NCBI GenBank assembly: GCA_029259355.1
Contig: JAPDIZ010000002.1
Location: 62,001-126,000 of the forward strand
From: Candidatus Bathyarchaeota archaeon
GTDB lineage: Archaea > Thermoproteota > Bathyarchaeia > JAPDIZ01
DNA: 64,000 nt
Direction of reading: 5' to 3'
A program made the position numbers and the translations under genes. Under the pieces are notes generated by a model. The model worked only from the letters and a program-made list of their open reading frames with translations, searched no databases and was not told the origin of the DNA. Positions 47,390 to 56,293 of this stretch are shown here, one piece after another. Within the stretch, counting starts at the first letter, position 1, and each line of letters starts with the position of its first letter.

Positions 47390-49302
47390 CGCTCCACATA
47401 CCTCGCCTCAGACAACCCACCGACGTTTTGGACAACGATGACGTGTACGCTTTCGTCAACGGATGGGACGTAGCCGGGGGTTATCACAACGTACTGCGCT
47501 CGCTGCTCACCTCCCAGCATGGAGATGATGGCTCGGTACATAGCCTCCCTGTTGGCAGGGTCCATGTGGACGTCGAACTCATCCACTGCCCTAAAGGGCG
47601 AGACTACCTTCTGCTGAAGCGCGAGCAGAAAAGCCATGGTCGCTACGCTTCTCTCTCCACCGCTCTGAGTATATGGGTCGAGAACTCTTGGCTCAGCTCC
47701 CCTAAACCCAACCGCTAGCTCTAGCCCAGCGGTTTCGAGGTCTTGCGGGTTGCTAAGCCCTAAAAAGCCTCGAGCGCCCACCAGAGCCAAGATCTCGTTA
47801 TATACAGGCTCCACTTCCCTCAAGACCTTGGTAACCTGCTCCTCCCAAACCTTGAATCTCTTCCTCACCTCAGCCAATGCCTTCTCCCGATCTTGCTCAA
47901 GCTTCTCAAGCTTTTCCCTAAGCAACTCCAACCGCTTCTTGTGCTCCTCGTATCCCTTCTCAACCTTCTCAGAAACCTCACCCATGAGCGCAAGCTGAGA
48001 GGAGACTAGCCTAAGCTCCTCCAAAACCTCTGAAACAGCCCTAACTTGGCTGGGCCTTCTCCCAAGCTCACCAGCTCTAGCCTTCGCTTCCCTAAGGTCG
48101 CGCAACCCCTGCTCGATCTCTCGGCGCAGCCTGTTGGCGTCAGCCTCCAAAAACTCCCTCCGAACCATCAGCGAAGCCTCATCAACCCTCGCCTCCATCA
48201 GAGAAGCCACCAGCTCGTCGGCTTGAGACTCCAATCCCTCAAGCTCCGCGCCAGCTCGAGAAAAACTAGCCTCAATCAACCTAGCTCTCTCCGCTGCTTC
48301 CTCAGCTCTCCTAGCGTATTCTTGAGCTAGGTCGCTTAGCTGAGGGTATGCGCTAATTCTCTTCGAAAACTCTTCGCATAAGGATGAGGATGCCCTCGCT
48401 TCAGCAAGCGCTGCTAGCATAGACTCATAGTCTAACCGCTTGGACCTGATGTCTGCCTTGACCCCCGACAGCTTCTGCTGAATACCCTCTACCTCAACTC
48501 GCCTCTGCTCAAGCCTATCGCCTATTTCCTCAAGCCTCCTCTCAATCCTCGAAAGCCTATCCCTAAGCGATTCCACGCTCTTCTCCAGCCTAGCAACCTG
48601 CGCCCAAGCGTGTTCCAGCTCCAAAGCCTTCTTCCTCTCCACCAGCTGCCTCCACCTAAGCAGCTTGTCGTACTCTCGCTCCCAGTACGCCAAGAGATCC
48701 TCTGCTCTAGCCACAGCCTCTCTAACCCTCTCCTCCTCTCCGAGGACTGCCTCAAGCCTCTTCTGAGCTGAGAGAACTTTTTCACGGTAGCCAGTTAAGC
48801 CAACGGCTTCCTCGAGCATCCTAAGCCTTTCCTGCGGAGAGGTTGCGGCGAAGGACTCCATCATGTGCTGGTGCATGATGATCAGCATGTTGTCTGGGTT
48901 TATGCCAAGCCTCCTCATCACCTCGAGCACGTAGGACTTTGGCTCTTCTCGGTGGTTGACCTCGAACCAGTAGCTTCCGTCTCTGCGTAGGTATCGCGAC
49001 ACGATGAGCTTGTCCTCTCCCCTAAGCTTGGGGATCCTTCTACCCACACCCTCGAAAATCACCGAAACCCTAGCGATATCCTTTCCATGCCTTATGAGGT
49101 CGCTGAGCCTCCTAGACCTCTCGGTGTAGGTTTGGCCCAGCGCTATGGCTATGCCGAGGAGTATGGAGGACTTGCCAGCGCCGTTTGGCCCGCATATCAG
49201 GTTTAGCCCACGCCTCAGCGGAATCCTCGCGTACTCGTAGGACATGAAGTTCTCTAGAACTACCTCGGTGATGGCTGGGGTTTGCGCCGCCTTCGCCGAC
49301 AA
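47386..49302 (-). CDS. Smc5/6-like SMC ATPase with short coiled coil
   Basis: GPNGAGKSSILLGIAIALGQTYTERSRRLSDLIRHG; LDPYTQSGGERSVATMAFLLALQQKVVSPFRAVDEFDVHMDPANREAMYRAI; ~430 aa coiled coil between, no CxxC hook. Confidence 0.88.
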   Translation of the reverse strand: MSAKAAQTPAITEVVLENFMSYEYARIPLRRGLNLICGPNGAGKSSILLGIAIALGQTYTERSRRLSDLIRHGKDIARVSVIFEGVGRRIPKLRGEDKLIVSRYLRRDGSYWFEVNHREEPKSYVLEVMRRLGINPDNMLIIMHQHMMESFAATSPQERLRMLEEAVGLTGYREKVLSAQKRLEAVLGEEERVREAVARAEDLLAYWEREYDKLLRWRQLVERKKALELEHAWAQVARLEKSVESLRDRLSRIERRLEEIGDRLEQRRVEVEGIQQKLSGVKADIRSKRLDYESMLAALAEARASSSLCEEFSKRISAYPQLSDLAQEYARRAEEAAERARLIEASFSRAGAELEGLESQADELVASLMEARVDEASLMVRREFLEADANRLRREIEQGLRDLREAKARAGELGRRPSQVRAVSEVLEELRLVSSQLALMGEVSEKVEKGYEEHKKRLELLREKLEKLEQDREKALAEVRKRFKVWEEQVTKVLREVEPVYNEILALVGARGFLGLSNPQDLETAGLELAVGFRGAEPRVLDPYTQSGGERSVATMAFLLALQQKVVSPFRAVDEFDVHMDPANREAMYRAIISMLGGEQRAQYVVITPGYVPSVDESVHVIVVQNVGGLSEARYVER

Positions 49303-49372
49303 CTCTCACCAGCTCTAAGCAAGGCAAAATAGACACACAACCACGGATATGTGTTTTTGGAGGCGTTAAGCT

Positions 49373-50056
49373 TTGGTCTTGGCTGGGAAGGTATTCGTGG
49401 TCAGAGAGCACATGGAGCTCGCCACCATAGCCTCTAAGCTCAGAGACTACAGGAGGGAGGAGGTGTACGAAGAGGGCGACAAGACGCTTAAGCTGATCAC
49501 CGAGGTCGTGGGAATTGTTCCTCGAACAAACGCTATAAAAGCTGTTTTCAGCTACGACCAAGTGATCAGAGTTCCGCAGCGAGGAGAACTCGTCCCCATC
49601 GTAAGGACTTTTGAAGCTCCCTTCTGGTTTACGGAGTTTGGCGACAAGGTTTTGCTCACGGTTTTGGAGAAGAAGTTTAGGGCGAACTACATAGCTAACT
49701 CGCTGAGCGAGATACTCTTCATAGCGCCAGGCGCCATAGCTGAGGCGAGGATATCCCCAGAAACTCTCAGAGAGTTTCACGAGAAAAACCCGGAGAACAC
49801 TCGCGTAATCTTCTTCGACGACGTGGACATACCTAACGTCGAAAAGCTTTCGCTATACGGAGAAGAGCTTAGGAACACCTCGCTGTACAACGAGTACTTG
49901 AGCCGAGGAAAGATTTGGTACATAGTCTTCACCTCGCGCACGAGGGGATACGTGGTGGGCTTGACGAGAAACGCTGTCGTGGTGGTTTTCAGCGATGTAG
50001 ATGAGGAAGCCTTCTACGACTACGTCTACGAGGAGATCTTTCCCCTCATCGAGTAG
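49373..50056 (+). CDS. Hypothetical protein divergent from the SMC operon
   Basis: 227 aa complete ORF; no family recognised. Confidence 0.7.
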   Translation: MVLAGKVFVVREHMELATIASKLRDYRREEVYEEGDKTLKLITEVVGIVPRTNAIKAVFSYDQVIRVPQRGELVPIVRTFEAPFWFTEFGDKVLLTVLEKKFRANYIANSLSEILFIAPGAIAEARISPETLREFHEKNPENTRVIFFDDVDIPNVEKLSLYGEELRNTSLYNEYLSRGKIWYIVFTSRTRGYVVGLTRNAVVVVFSDVDEEAFYDYVYEEIFPLIE

Positions 50057-50486
50057 CTTCCAAAGCCTCGCTGATCTCCTTAGCGTCGAAGGGAAGCCTC
50101 CTATACGCTGTGGCGAACTGCACGAGGGTGCATGCGTGGAGAGCGCCATCATCCCCTCTATAGACGATGGATACGCGCGGAGCTCCTGCGGATAGCCTAA
50201 GCGGAGATCCCTCAAAGACTTCGAGCTCCACAACCCTGTCTCTGTCGATGAAGACGAAGCCTCTCTGCGCCCAAACCAAGATGCCCTTCTTCGTCACTAA
50301 AACAAGAGCTCCCTCTTTAGCCACAGATGGAAGTGGGGGGCGAGACACCATTTCTCTGAGGAACCATGCAAAGTGTACTGAGAGAACCTCTTCTGCTCCA
50401 CGCCTCCTAAGCTCCTTCAGTGCTTCCTCTGGGAGGTACTTCTCCTCCACACTCATCATCGCCGCAGTCGCCAGACTAAAGGACAA
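50046..50486 (-). CDS. Hypothetical protein
   Basis: 146 aa ORF; no family recognised. Confidence 0.55.
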   Translation of the reverse strand: MSFSLATAAMMSVEEKYLPEEALKELRRRGAEEVLSVHFAWFLREMVSRPPLPSVAKEGALVLVTKKGILVWAQRGFVFIDRDRVVELEVFEGSPLRLSAGAPRVSIVYRGDDGALHACTLVQFATAYRRLPFDAKEISEALEATR

Positions 50487-50548
50487 CTTTTTAGCTTATA
50501 TCCACCCCCTATTAAGTGTGCAACCGAAGAACGGAGATACATGTACAC

Positions 50549-50881
50549 ATGAGCGAAGACAAGTTTGAGGGAGTTGTTGCCGAAGCCATCGAAGAAGCTC
50601 TAAACGAGTACGGGAGAGCGGTGTATAGGGTGATCGAGTACTACCTCAGGACCAGGCACCAGCTCCCGATACACGAAGCCCCTCGAAGGCTTAGGGAGTT
50701 TTCAGTTGCGCTTAGGCTTATGTTCGGCTCGGGGGCAGGAATTATCGAGCGAAAAATCGCTCTCAAGCTCTGCGAAAAGCTTGGGGTGACGGAGGAGCCC
50801 TCACTTGACACGGGCTTAGAAGCCTTCGTCGAAAGCCTCAAAAACTCCTTGAGCATAGGCCAACGCGAGGTTAGGGGTTGA
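50549..50881 (+). CDS. NitrOD5-like small domain protein
   Basis: FEGVVAEAIEEALNEYGRAVYRVIEYYLRTRHQLPIHEAPRRLREFSVALRLMFGSGAGIIERKIALKLCEKLG. Confidence 0.6.
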   Translation: MSEDKFEGVVAEAIEEALNEYGRAVYRVIEYYLRTRHQLPIHEAPRRLREFSVALRLMFGSGAGIIERKIALKLCEKLGVTEEPSLDTGLEAFVESLKNSLSIGQREVRG

Positions 50882-51189
50882 GCAAGCCGATATACGAAGT
50901 CGTGAAAAGGTTCGAGGGTGTGGAGGGTAGGGAGCAGCTCCTCGACGCAGTAGACCCCATCTTAGGCGATCTGCTAACCTCTTGGAAGCCCGATTGCTGC
51001 GACCAACCCCTTATAGACTTTTACTGTGACGAGTTTGTTGACGAGGGGGACGTTATTCGGTGCTGGGCCTGCTACCAATGCATATCCTGCGGAGCTTGGT
51101 GGGAAGACGAGTTCGTCATCGACGTGGTTAGGAAGGAGCTGAGGGTGCGGGCTCGGAGGCTACCCGACGACTTCTCTCCGCCGATGTAG
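50878..51189 (+). CDS. Cys-rich hypothetical protein
   Basis: 103 aa; CCDQ...FYCDEF...CWACYQCISCGAWW; 4-nt overlap with the upstream gene. Confidence 0.6.
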   Translation: MSKPIYEVVKRFEGVEGREQLLDAVDPILGDLLTSWKPDCCDQPLIDFYCDEFVDEGDVIRCWACYQCISCGAWWEDEFVIDVVRKELRVRARRLPDDFSPPM

Positions 51190-51338
51190 CGGTGTGGACG
51201 CCCTCAAGAAAAACCTCAAACAAGCGTGTTGCTCTCAAGTAGATGTTAGGCATCCCGCTAAGGGGTGGGCTCTCGTCTCTAGCCAAGAGACCAACGACTT
51301 TAGCGGTCATCACCCCATCGGGAGTGGGCAAGACCTCC

Positions 51339-51953
51339 TTAGCCTCTGGAGGGAAAGTACACGAAGAGGTGGGGATGATGTGGGCGCCTCCCCGAGCCGA
51401 AGAAAGCTATGCAAAACTCCTTATCCCCCATCTGCCTAATTAGCCCAGGCTTTCTCCTCGCCACAAACTCTTTGAAGCGCTGAAGGCTTCCCGGCTGCTG
51501 CTCCTCAGCCCACTCCAGGTACCTAGCGAGAGAAAGCTCTCCGCTGCCGTACATGATCATGTCTATGGCGCTCCTCAGCTGGTCGTCGCTTAGGGAGAGC
51601 GTGTCCTCGAGATCAGCGCGCATCTCCTCAGGTATCCCCGAAAGCCCCAAGAGAAACCTGCATATGCACTTTATGTACTTGGGAAGCCAAGGCGGGTAGT
51701 AGAGCATGCCCTTCGCCTGCACCAGCTCAAGCGTGGGCTTAGACTCGAAGCGCTCCACAAGCTCTTGAGGATAAAACTCCTCCATAAACTCTGAGACTAG
51801 GTATATATCTTCCTCAGAGCCCCCTAGCTCCTTGAGGAGAGGCCTTCTCGAAAGCCTCAGCGTGCTCATCAAGGCATCTCTGCCATACCAAAGCAGCGTC
51901 CACTTTACCAAAGGAAGCGTCTCAAGCACCCCACGTCCGCTCCAAGCAGACAA
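51339..51953 (-). CDS. Hypothetical protein
   Basis: 204 aa ORF; no family recognised. Confidence 0.5.
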   Translation of the reverse strand: MSAWSGRGVLETLPLVKWTLLWYGRDALMSTLRLSRRPLLKELGGSEEDIYLVSEFMEEFYPQELVERFESKPTLELVQAKGMLYYPPWLPKYIKCICRFLLGLSGIPEEMRADLEDTLSLSDDQLRSAIDMIMYGSGELSLARYLEWAEEQQPGSLQRFKEFVARRKPGLIRQMGDKEFCIAFFGSGRRPHHPHLFVYFPSRG

Positions 51954-51962
51954 AGTATTCTT

Positions 51963-52595
51963 TCACCCCGCCTTTACAGCTTTTACGCACACAAAGCCAC
52001 ACCCCTCTAAATCATCTCTCGGATCTTCGGGCGAGGAGAGCTCCCTCCAAGGCTTCATAAGCGTCCCAACTGCTCTACAAACCCTTAGCCCAGCTTTTTC
52101 GAGAGCGACGCTGATGTCGTTTAGGCTAAGCAAATTGATGAAGCGGTAGATGAGGTGTCCATTAGCAGCTTTTCGGGCATATTCCCTGCCTAGCCAGCTC
52201 CTCTTCTCGATATCGCACACCACGACACATCCACCGCTCTTAACCACTCGATGAGCTTCGCCTATGGACGCGTCCACATCTTCGACGAAGCTTAGAGCAG
52301 CGACAAACAGCACGTAGTCGAAGGATTCGTGAACAAATGGAAGCGCTTCTCCAACAGCTCTAACGACCTCAATGCCTTTTTGCTTGGCTACTCTCAACAT
52401 CTTCGAGGATGGATCTACGCCAACAGCTATTCCAAGAGGAGCGGCGAAAGCTGCCGTTCCAACACCGACTTCAAGACCCCTTCCGCTAACACCAAGGGCT
52501 TTGATGGCTTTGAGCTCAGACTCGTAAGCCGCCCAGTTCTCCCGGTACCAGCTGTCGTAGCCCTCAGCGACTTCGTCGAAGACGCGCCAGGACAT
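51963..52595 (-). CDS. SAM-dependent class I methyltransferase
   Basis: GLEVGVGTAAFAAPLGIAVGVDPSSKMLRVAKQKGIEVVRAVGEALPF. Confidence 0.92.
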   Translation of the reverse strand: MSWRVFDEVAEGYDSWYRENWAAYESELKAIKALGVSGRGLEVGVGTAAFAAPLGIAVGVDPSSKMLRVAKQKGIEVVRAVGEALPFVHESFDYVLFVAALSFVEDVDASIGEAHRVVKSGGCVVVCDIEKRSWLGREYARKAANGHLIYRFINLLSLNDISVALEKAGLRVCRAVGTLMKPWRELSSPEDPRDDLEGCGFVCVKAVKAG

Positions 52596-52665
52596 ACCAC
52601 GCAGATTCCTCGGCAAAGCTGAAAAAGTTTAAGCGCGCCTCCTCCGAAATACTCCGTGAAAAGCC

Positions 52666-53121
52666 ATGAGCACTAGGGAAGAGCCCTTTCCCCACCCCGA
52701 AGTGGGAGAGCTGAGGCTTACCGCTAGGAGAGTTGGTGACAGGGTTTTGATCAAGCTCGTCGGGTATGGCTCCAAGCTGGTTTGGGACGCCAGATCCTCT
52801 TGGGAGGGGCCGAAGCAAGCCGTTGTCGAGGTTTTTCCAAAGGAGCGAAGAGTTGTTGCCTGCGAGTACGCCCTAGCTGAGGCTCGAAAAGCTGGAGACG
52901 AGATGTACCTATCGGCTGTGATATACGACAGGGGGGTGAGAGACAGCGAGTTTGCCCTCAAGCTCCTCAAACGCATAGAGGAGATCGCGTTCGAAGAGCT
53001 TGGCGAGGCTAAGGAGGTTAGGTTCGTCGCAGCCGCTGGCTCCCCCAGCGAATCCGTTCTCCGAGAACTGGGCTATGTGAGGAGGGGGCTCTTCTACTCA
53101 AAGCGAGTTGGGGGAGAATAG
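52666..53121 (+). CDS. Hypothetical protein, possibly GNAT-like
   Basis: 151 aa; C-terminal RFVAAAGSPSESVLRELGYVRRGLFYSKRV resembles a GNAT C-terminus. Confidence 0.5.
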   Translation: MSTREEPFPHPEVGELRLTARRVGDRVLIKLVGYGSKLVWDARSSWEGPKQAVVEVFPKERRVVACEYALAEARKAGDEMYLSAVIYDRGVRDSEFALKLLKRIEEIAFEELGEAKEVRFVAAAGSPSESVLRELGYVRRGLFYSKRVGGE

Positions 53122-54295
53122 AGTGGTTAGAGTTCTCTTGGGAACCTCTGGTTGGAGCTACGAAGAGTGGGTTGGGCCATTCTACCCATCTCCTGAGGAG
53201 AACAAGCTAGCCTACTACTCCAAGGTGTTTGACATAGCCGAAATAGACTCCACCTTCTACTCCTACCCAAGCAAGGGTATGGTGCTTGCCTTACTCCGCG
53301 GAACACGCCCCGGCTTCGTTTTCACCGCAAAGGTTCCGAGAGAGATCACCCACAAGAAGAAGCTAGACGTTAAGCAGGGGGTTGAGGAGGATCTCAAGCG
53401 CTTTTGCGAGCTCATGGAGCCACTGAACACTTGGGGAAAGCTTGGGTGCTTGCTAATCCAGCTCCACCCTAGGCTGGAGTTCAGCCCCCAGCTCTTCGAA
53501 GACTTCCTACAGGTGCTTCCACCGGGCTTTAGGTATGCTGTGGAGTTTAGACACCCCTCTTGGCTGACGAAAGAGGCTTTTTCCCTACTCGAAAAGTATG
53601 AGGTCGCCTACACCGTGGTGGACGAGCCCCACCTACCGCCAGAGGTTCACGTAACAGCTAGGTTCGCCTACCTCAGGTGGCACGGCAGGGGTAAGAGGCC
53701 TTGGTACAACTACCGCTACAAGATCGAGGAGCTCGAGCCTTGGGTTCCCCGAGTTAGGCAGATAGCTGATCAAGTCGATGAGCTGTACGGGTTCTTCAAC
53801 AACCACTTCAGCGCATACGCTGTGGAGAACTGCCTCCAGATGCTCAAGCTGCTGGGCATCATAAAGCCTGAGCAGGAAGAGGCTTTGAGAGCTATAGAGG
53901 AATATCGCGAAAAACAGCTTGTGCCCAAGCCCATAACCCCCTCGCTGGAGCAGCTGTCGAAGGATTTGGAGGACATGACCGTCGATGAGCTGCTCACCGC
54001 TTTCATGGACGCTCGCAGGCTTAGGAGAGCTGTTGAGATACCCGATGAGGAGCTGGAGGTGTTTGAAGCCTCAGAGAGAGGTGTTGAGGCGAGGATACGC
54101 GACTATTCCATCCACATAGATGCGGAAAACAGGCTGTTGGTTCACGACTGCGCAGATTGGTCGAGGTGCGCCCCAACCAAGACCTTCTGCAAACATGTGG
54201 GTAAGCTGATGATGTCACTTCCAGAAGAAGTAGCTGCAAGGATATTGAGGGATATGTGGGAAAACAGAGATGCTTGGAGGTTTAAGGAGGCTTAG
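53108..54295 (+). CDS. DUF72 family protein with C-terminal SWIM-like zinc-finger region
   Basis: LLGTSGWSYEEWVGPFYP...AEIDSTFYSYPS...YGFFNNHFSAYAVEN; C-terminal VHDCADWSRCAPTKTFCKHVGKLM. Confidence 0.85.
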   Translation: MGENRVVRVLLGTSGWSYEEWVGPFYPSPEENKLAYYSKVFDIAEIDSTFYSYPSKGMVLALLRGTRPGFVFTAKVPREITHKKKLDVKQGVEEDLKRFCELMEPLNTWGKLGCLLIQLHPRLEFSPQLFEDFLQVLPPGFRYAVEFRHPSWLTKEAFSLLEKYEVAYTVVDEPHLPPEVHVTARFAYLRWHGRGKRPWYNYRYKIEELEPWVPRVRQIADQVDELYGFFNNHFSAYAVENCLQMLKLLGIIKPEQEEALRAIEEYREKQLVPKPITPSLEQLSKDLEDMTVDELLTAFMDARRLRRAVEIPDEELEVFEASERGVEARIRDYSIHIDAENRLLVHDCADWSRCAPTKTFCKHVGKLMMSLPEEVAARILRDMWENRDAWRFKEA

Positions 54296-54298
54296 CCG

Positions 54299-54883
54299 CT
54301 AGGCTGCGGTCTTCTTTCTCTTCTTCTTAACAGGCCACATGACGAACTCGCAGTAGGGATCTCCCTTAGCCACGCATTGACGCTCCTCACCGTCCATGGG
54401 GACGCCCAAAGCCCACTCCATCAGACCCAAGGTAAATCCTAGAACTAGGCTGCACGTAGGCCTATCGCTTTTTCCCCAGCAATCAGCTTCGAAGGAGTTG
54501 ACCATTTTGAAAATAGCTTCACCCGTTTTTCGGCTGAACTTGCTGTAGATCATCTTCCCCCACCCAAGCCTCCTCCATATGTTGGCTATGGCTACGATGA
54601 GCTTTGTCTTGCTCACGTCTGGGGGGAGGTTTTCGAAGTTCCTCAGCTCAGCTTTCGCACCCTCTCTACCCGCTTCCTTCAGCAAGTCAAAGAGCGTATC
54701 TTCGTCCACCGCTGAGAGCGTTCTCCTCAGGATAGCTCCGAAAAGCTCTTTTGGCATGACTGTTGAGCGCTCTATTATCGATAGGTATCCTTCCTCCTCA
54801 CGCCAGTCTAGGAAGTCTCTTACGCTTTTTCTGCGCTCAAGAACCTCTATCAGAGGCTTTACCTTTTCGGCAGCGTCGGACAT
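54299..54883 (-). CDS. V4R-domain-like protein
   Basis: ANIWRRLGWGKMIYSKFSRKTGEAIFKMVNSFEADCWGKSDRPTCSLVLGFTLGLMEWALGVPMDGEERQCVAKGDPYCEFVM. Confidence 0.75.
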   Translation of the reverse strand: MSDAAEKVKPLIEVLERRKSVRDFLDWREEEGYLSIIERSTVMPKELFGAILRRTLSAVDEDTLFDLLKEAGREGAKAELRNFENLPPDVSKTKLIVAIANIWRRLGWGKMIYSKFSRKTGEAIFKMVNSFEADCWGKSDRPTCSLVLGFTLGLMEWALGVPMDGEERQCVAKGDPYCEFVMWPVKKKRKKTAA

Positions 54884-54997
54884 GCGTACATATCCTCCAC
54901 AAATTACTTATCTTTTTCAGAAGTATTAAACCTTTCCTACATATGACCAATCAATTATTTACCTATGTAAAAATAGGAAGAAGGTGTGAGCAACGGC

Positions 54998-56287
54998 TTA
55001 CAGCTGCTTCAGCAGCTTATCCAAGACCTCTTCGTCGGATGGAAAGCGCCCCACCAGCCCCCCTATAGGCGATAAAGTAACCACCTCTTCGTCCATCCTC
55101 GTCGCATGTCCTCCGCTTTCAACCCCGGGAACCGCAACCGGTATTACGATATCAGCGTGTTTCGCTGTCAAGCTAAGCCTGTAGTCCAAGACTATTGTAG
55201 GTATCGACCTGATTCTTTGGGCGATTTCCGATGGAAGCGACGAGAGAGGATCTGAGCCGACTATTAGTGCAGAATCGTACTCCCAGCTTAGCAGGGCGTC
55301 GAGCGCGCTTTCTCCTCGCCTAGCAACTTCACCTCCTTCACCAAAGTCTATGGCGAAGGGCCCTCCTCCTGCGTCTAAGCTCTTGATAACCGCGCCCACC
55401 ATGTTGTAGTGTCCAGCCATGGGCATCGCTATACAGCTCTTTCCGTTTTGGTTTAGCAGCTGAACCAGTCTGTAGAAGAGTTCCACGTTTTCCTTTCCCT
55501 TTCCACTGTGGGTTAAGCCGAGACCATAGAATATGGCTGTGTATGGCCTCTGCTTTAGCACATCTACAAACTCGAGAAAGGTCTTGAGGGGTATCCCTGC
55601 GACCTCCTCTCTCTGGATAGGCTTTCCCTCAAGCTCACTGATGAGTGCGGATAGAAGCTCTGCGTCACCACCTGGGTTGATTAGCAGCTTATTCATCGCC
55701 ACTTTTACTGTGCTGGTCATGCGAATATCAACGGCTGAGAGCATGCGCGTCTCGATGCCTCGCGGAACCCGTTCCCCACGTGGAAAGACAGCGTATCTGC
55801 TCATGTGCCTCAAGTGGTTGTCGCCGGGGTTTGCTCCCCAGAAAACAACATGGTCAGCGTTGTTCAAAACCTCCTCTAGCTTTGGAAGCCCCATACCCAG
55901 CTTCTTGGCGAGGTATATGGAGTAGCCGTGGCATATCCACATGGTTCCATCAAAGATGCCGCCAAGCTTTTTGGCGATCTCAAGCCCCAAGTCGATGGCT
56001 TCGTTTGTTGCGCAAGACCATCCATACAGAAGAGGCTTCTTTGACGACTTCAGCACTTCAGCTGCCTTAGAAATCGCTTCATCGAGCGAAACCTCTCTAA
56101 ACGATCCATTTGAGGAAAGCAGAGGGGCTTTCAGCCTTTGTGGGGAAAACGCAAACATCACCTTATCGTAACCATGCATGCAGATGTGGTAGAGCTTGGA
56201 AACCACACCATCCTCCATCTCGTACTCGATGTCATCGCATAGAAGAGAGCACCCAGTACACACGAGGGTTTGCCCCAGCCCCTCCAC
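54998..56287 (-). CDS. fwdB: Formylmethanofuran dehydrogenase subunit B (Mo/W enzyme, Cys form)
   Basis: LVCTGCSLLCDDIEYEMEDG...ICMHGYDKVMF...PLLYGWSCATNEAIDLGLEIAKKLGGIFDGTMWICHG. Confidence 0.9.
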   Translation of the reverse strand: MEGLGQTLVCTGCSLLCDDIEYEMEDGVVSKLYHICMHGYDKVMFAFSPQRLKAPLLSSNGSFREVSLDEAISKAAEVLKSSKKPLLYGWSCATNEAIDLGLEIAKKLGGIFDGTMWICHGYSIYLAKKLGMGLPKLEEVLNNADHVVFWGANPGDNHLRHMSRYAVFPRGERVPRGIETRMLSAVDIRMTSTVKVAMNKLLINPGGDAELLSALISELEGKPIQREEVAGIPLKTFLEFVDVLKQRPYTAIFYGLGLTHSGKGKENVELFYRLVQLLNQNGKSCIAMPMAGHYNMVGAVIKSLDAGGGPFAIDFGEGGEVARRGESALDALLSWEYDSALIVGSDPLSSLPSEIAQRIRSIPTIVLDYRLSLTAKHADIVIPVAVPGVESGGHATRMDEEVVTLSPIGGLVGRFPSDEEVLDKLLKQL

Positions 56288-56293
56288 CTCCGC

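Noticed and set aside
50046-50056. Tail-to-tail overlap of 49373..50056 and 50046..50486
   Set aside because: An 11-bp convergent overlap is ordinary in compact archaeal genomes
51243-51443. Small ORF with a Walker-A-like ITPSGVGKTSL
   Set aside because: No Walker B or other NTPase context, only 66 aa, overlaps the 3' end of 51339..51953; likely chance
54998-56287. Possible selenocysteine in FwdB
   Set aside because: The catalytic-region motif reads ICMHG with a normal Cys codon and there is no in-frame TGA
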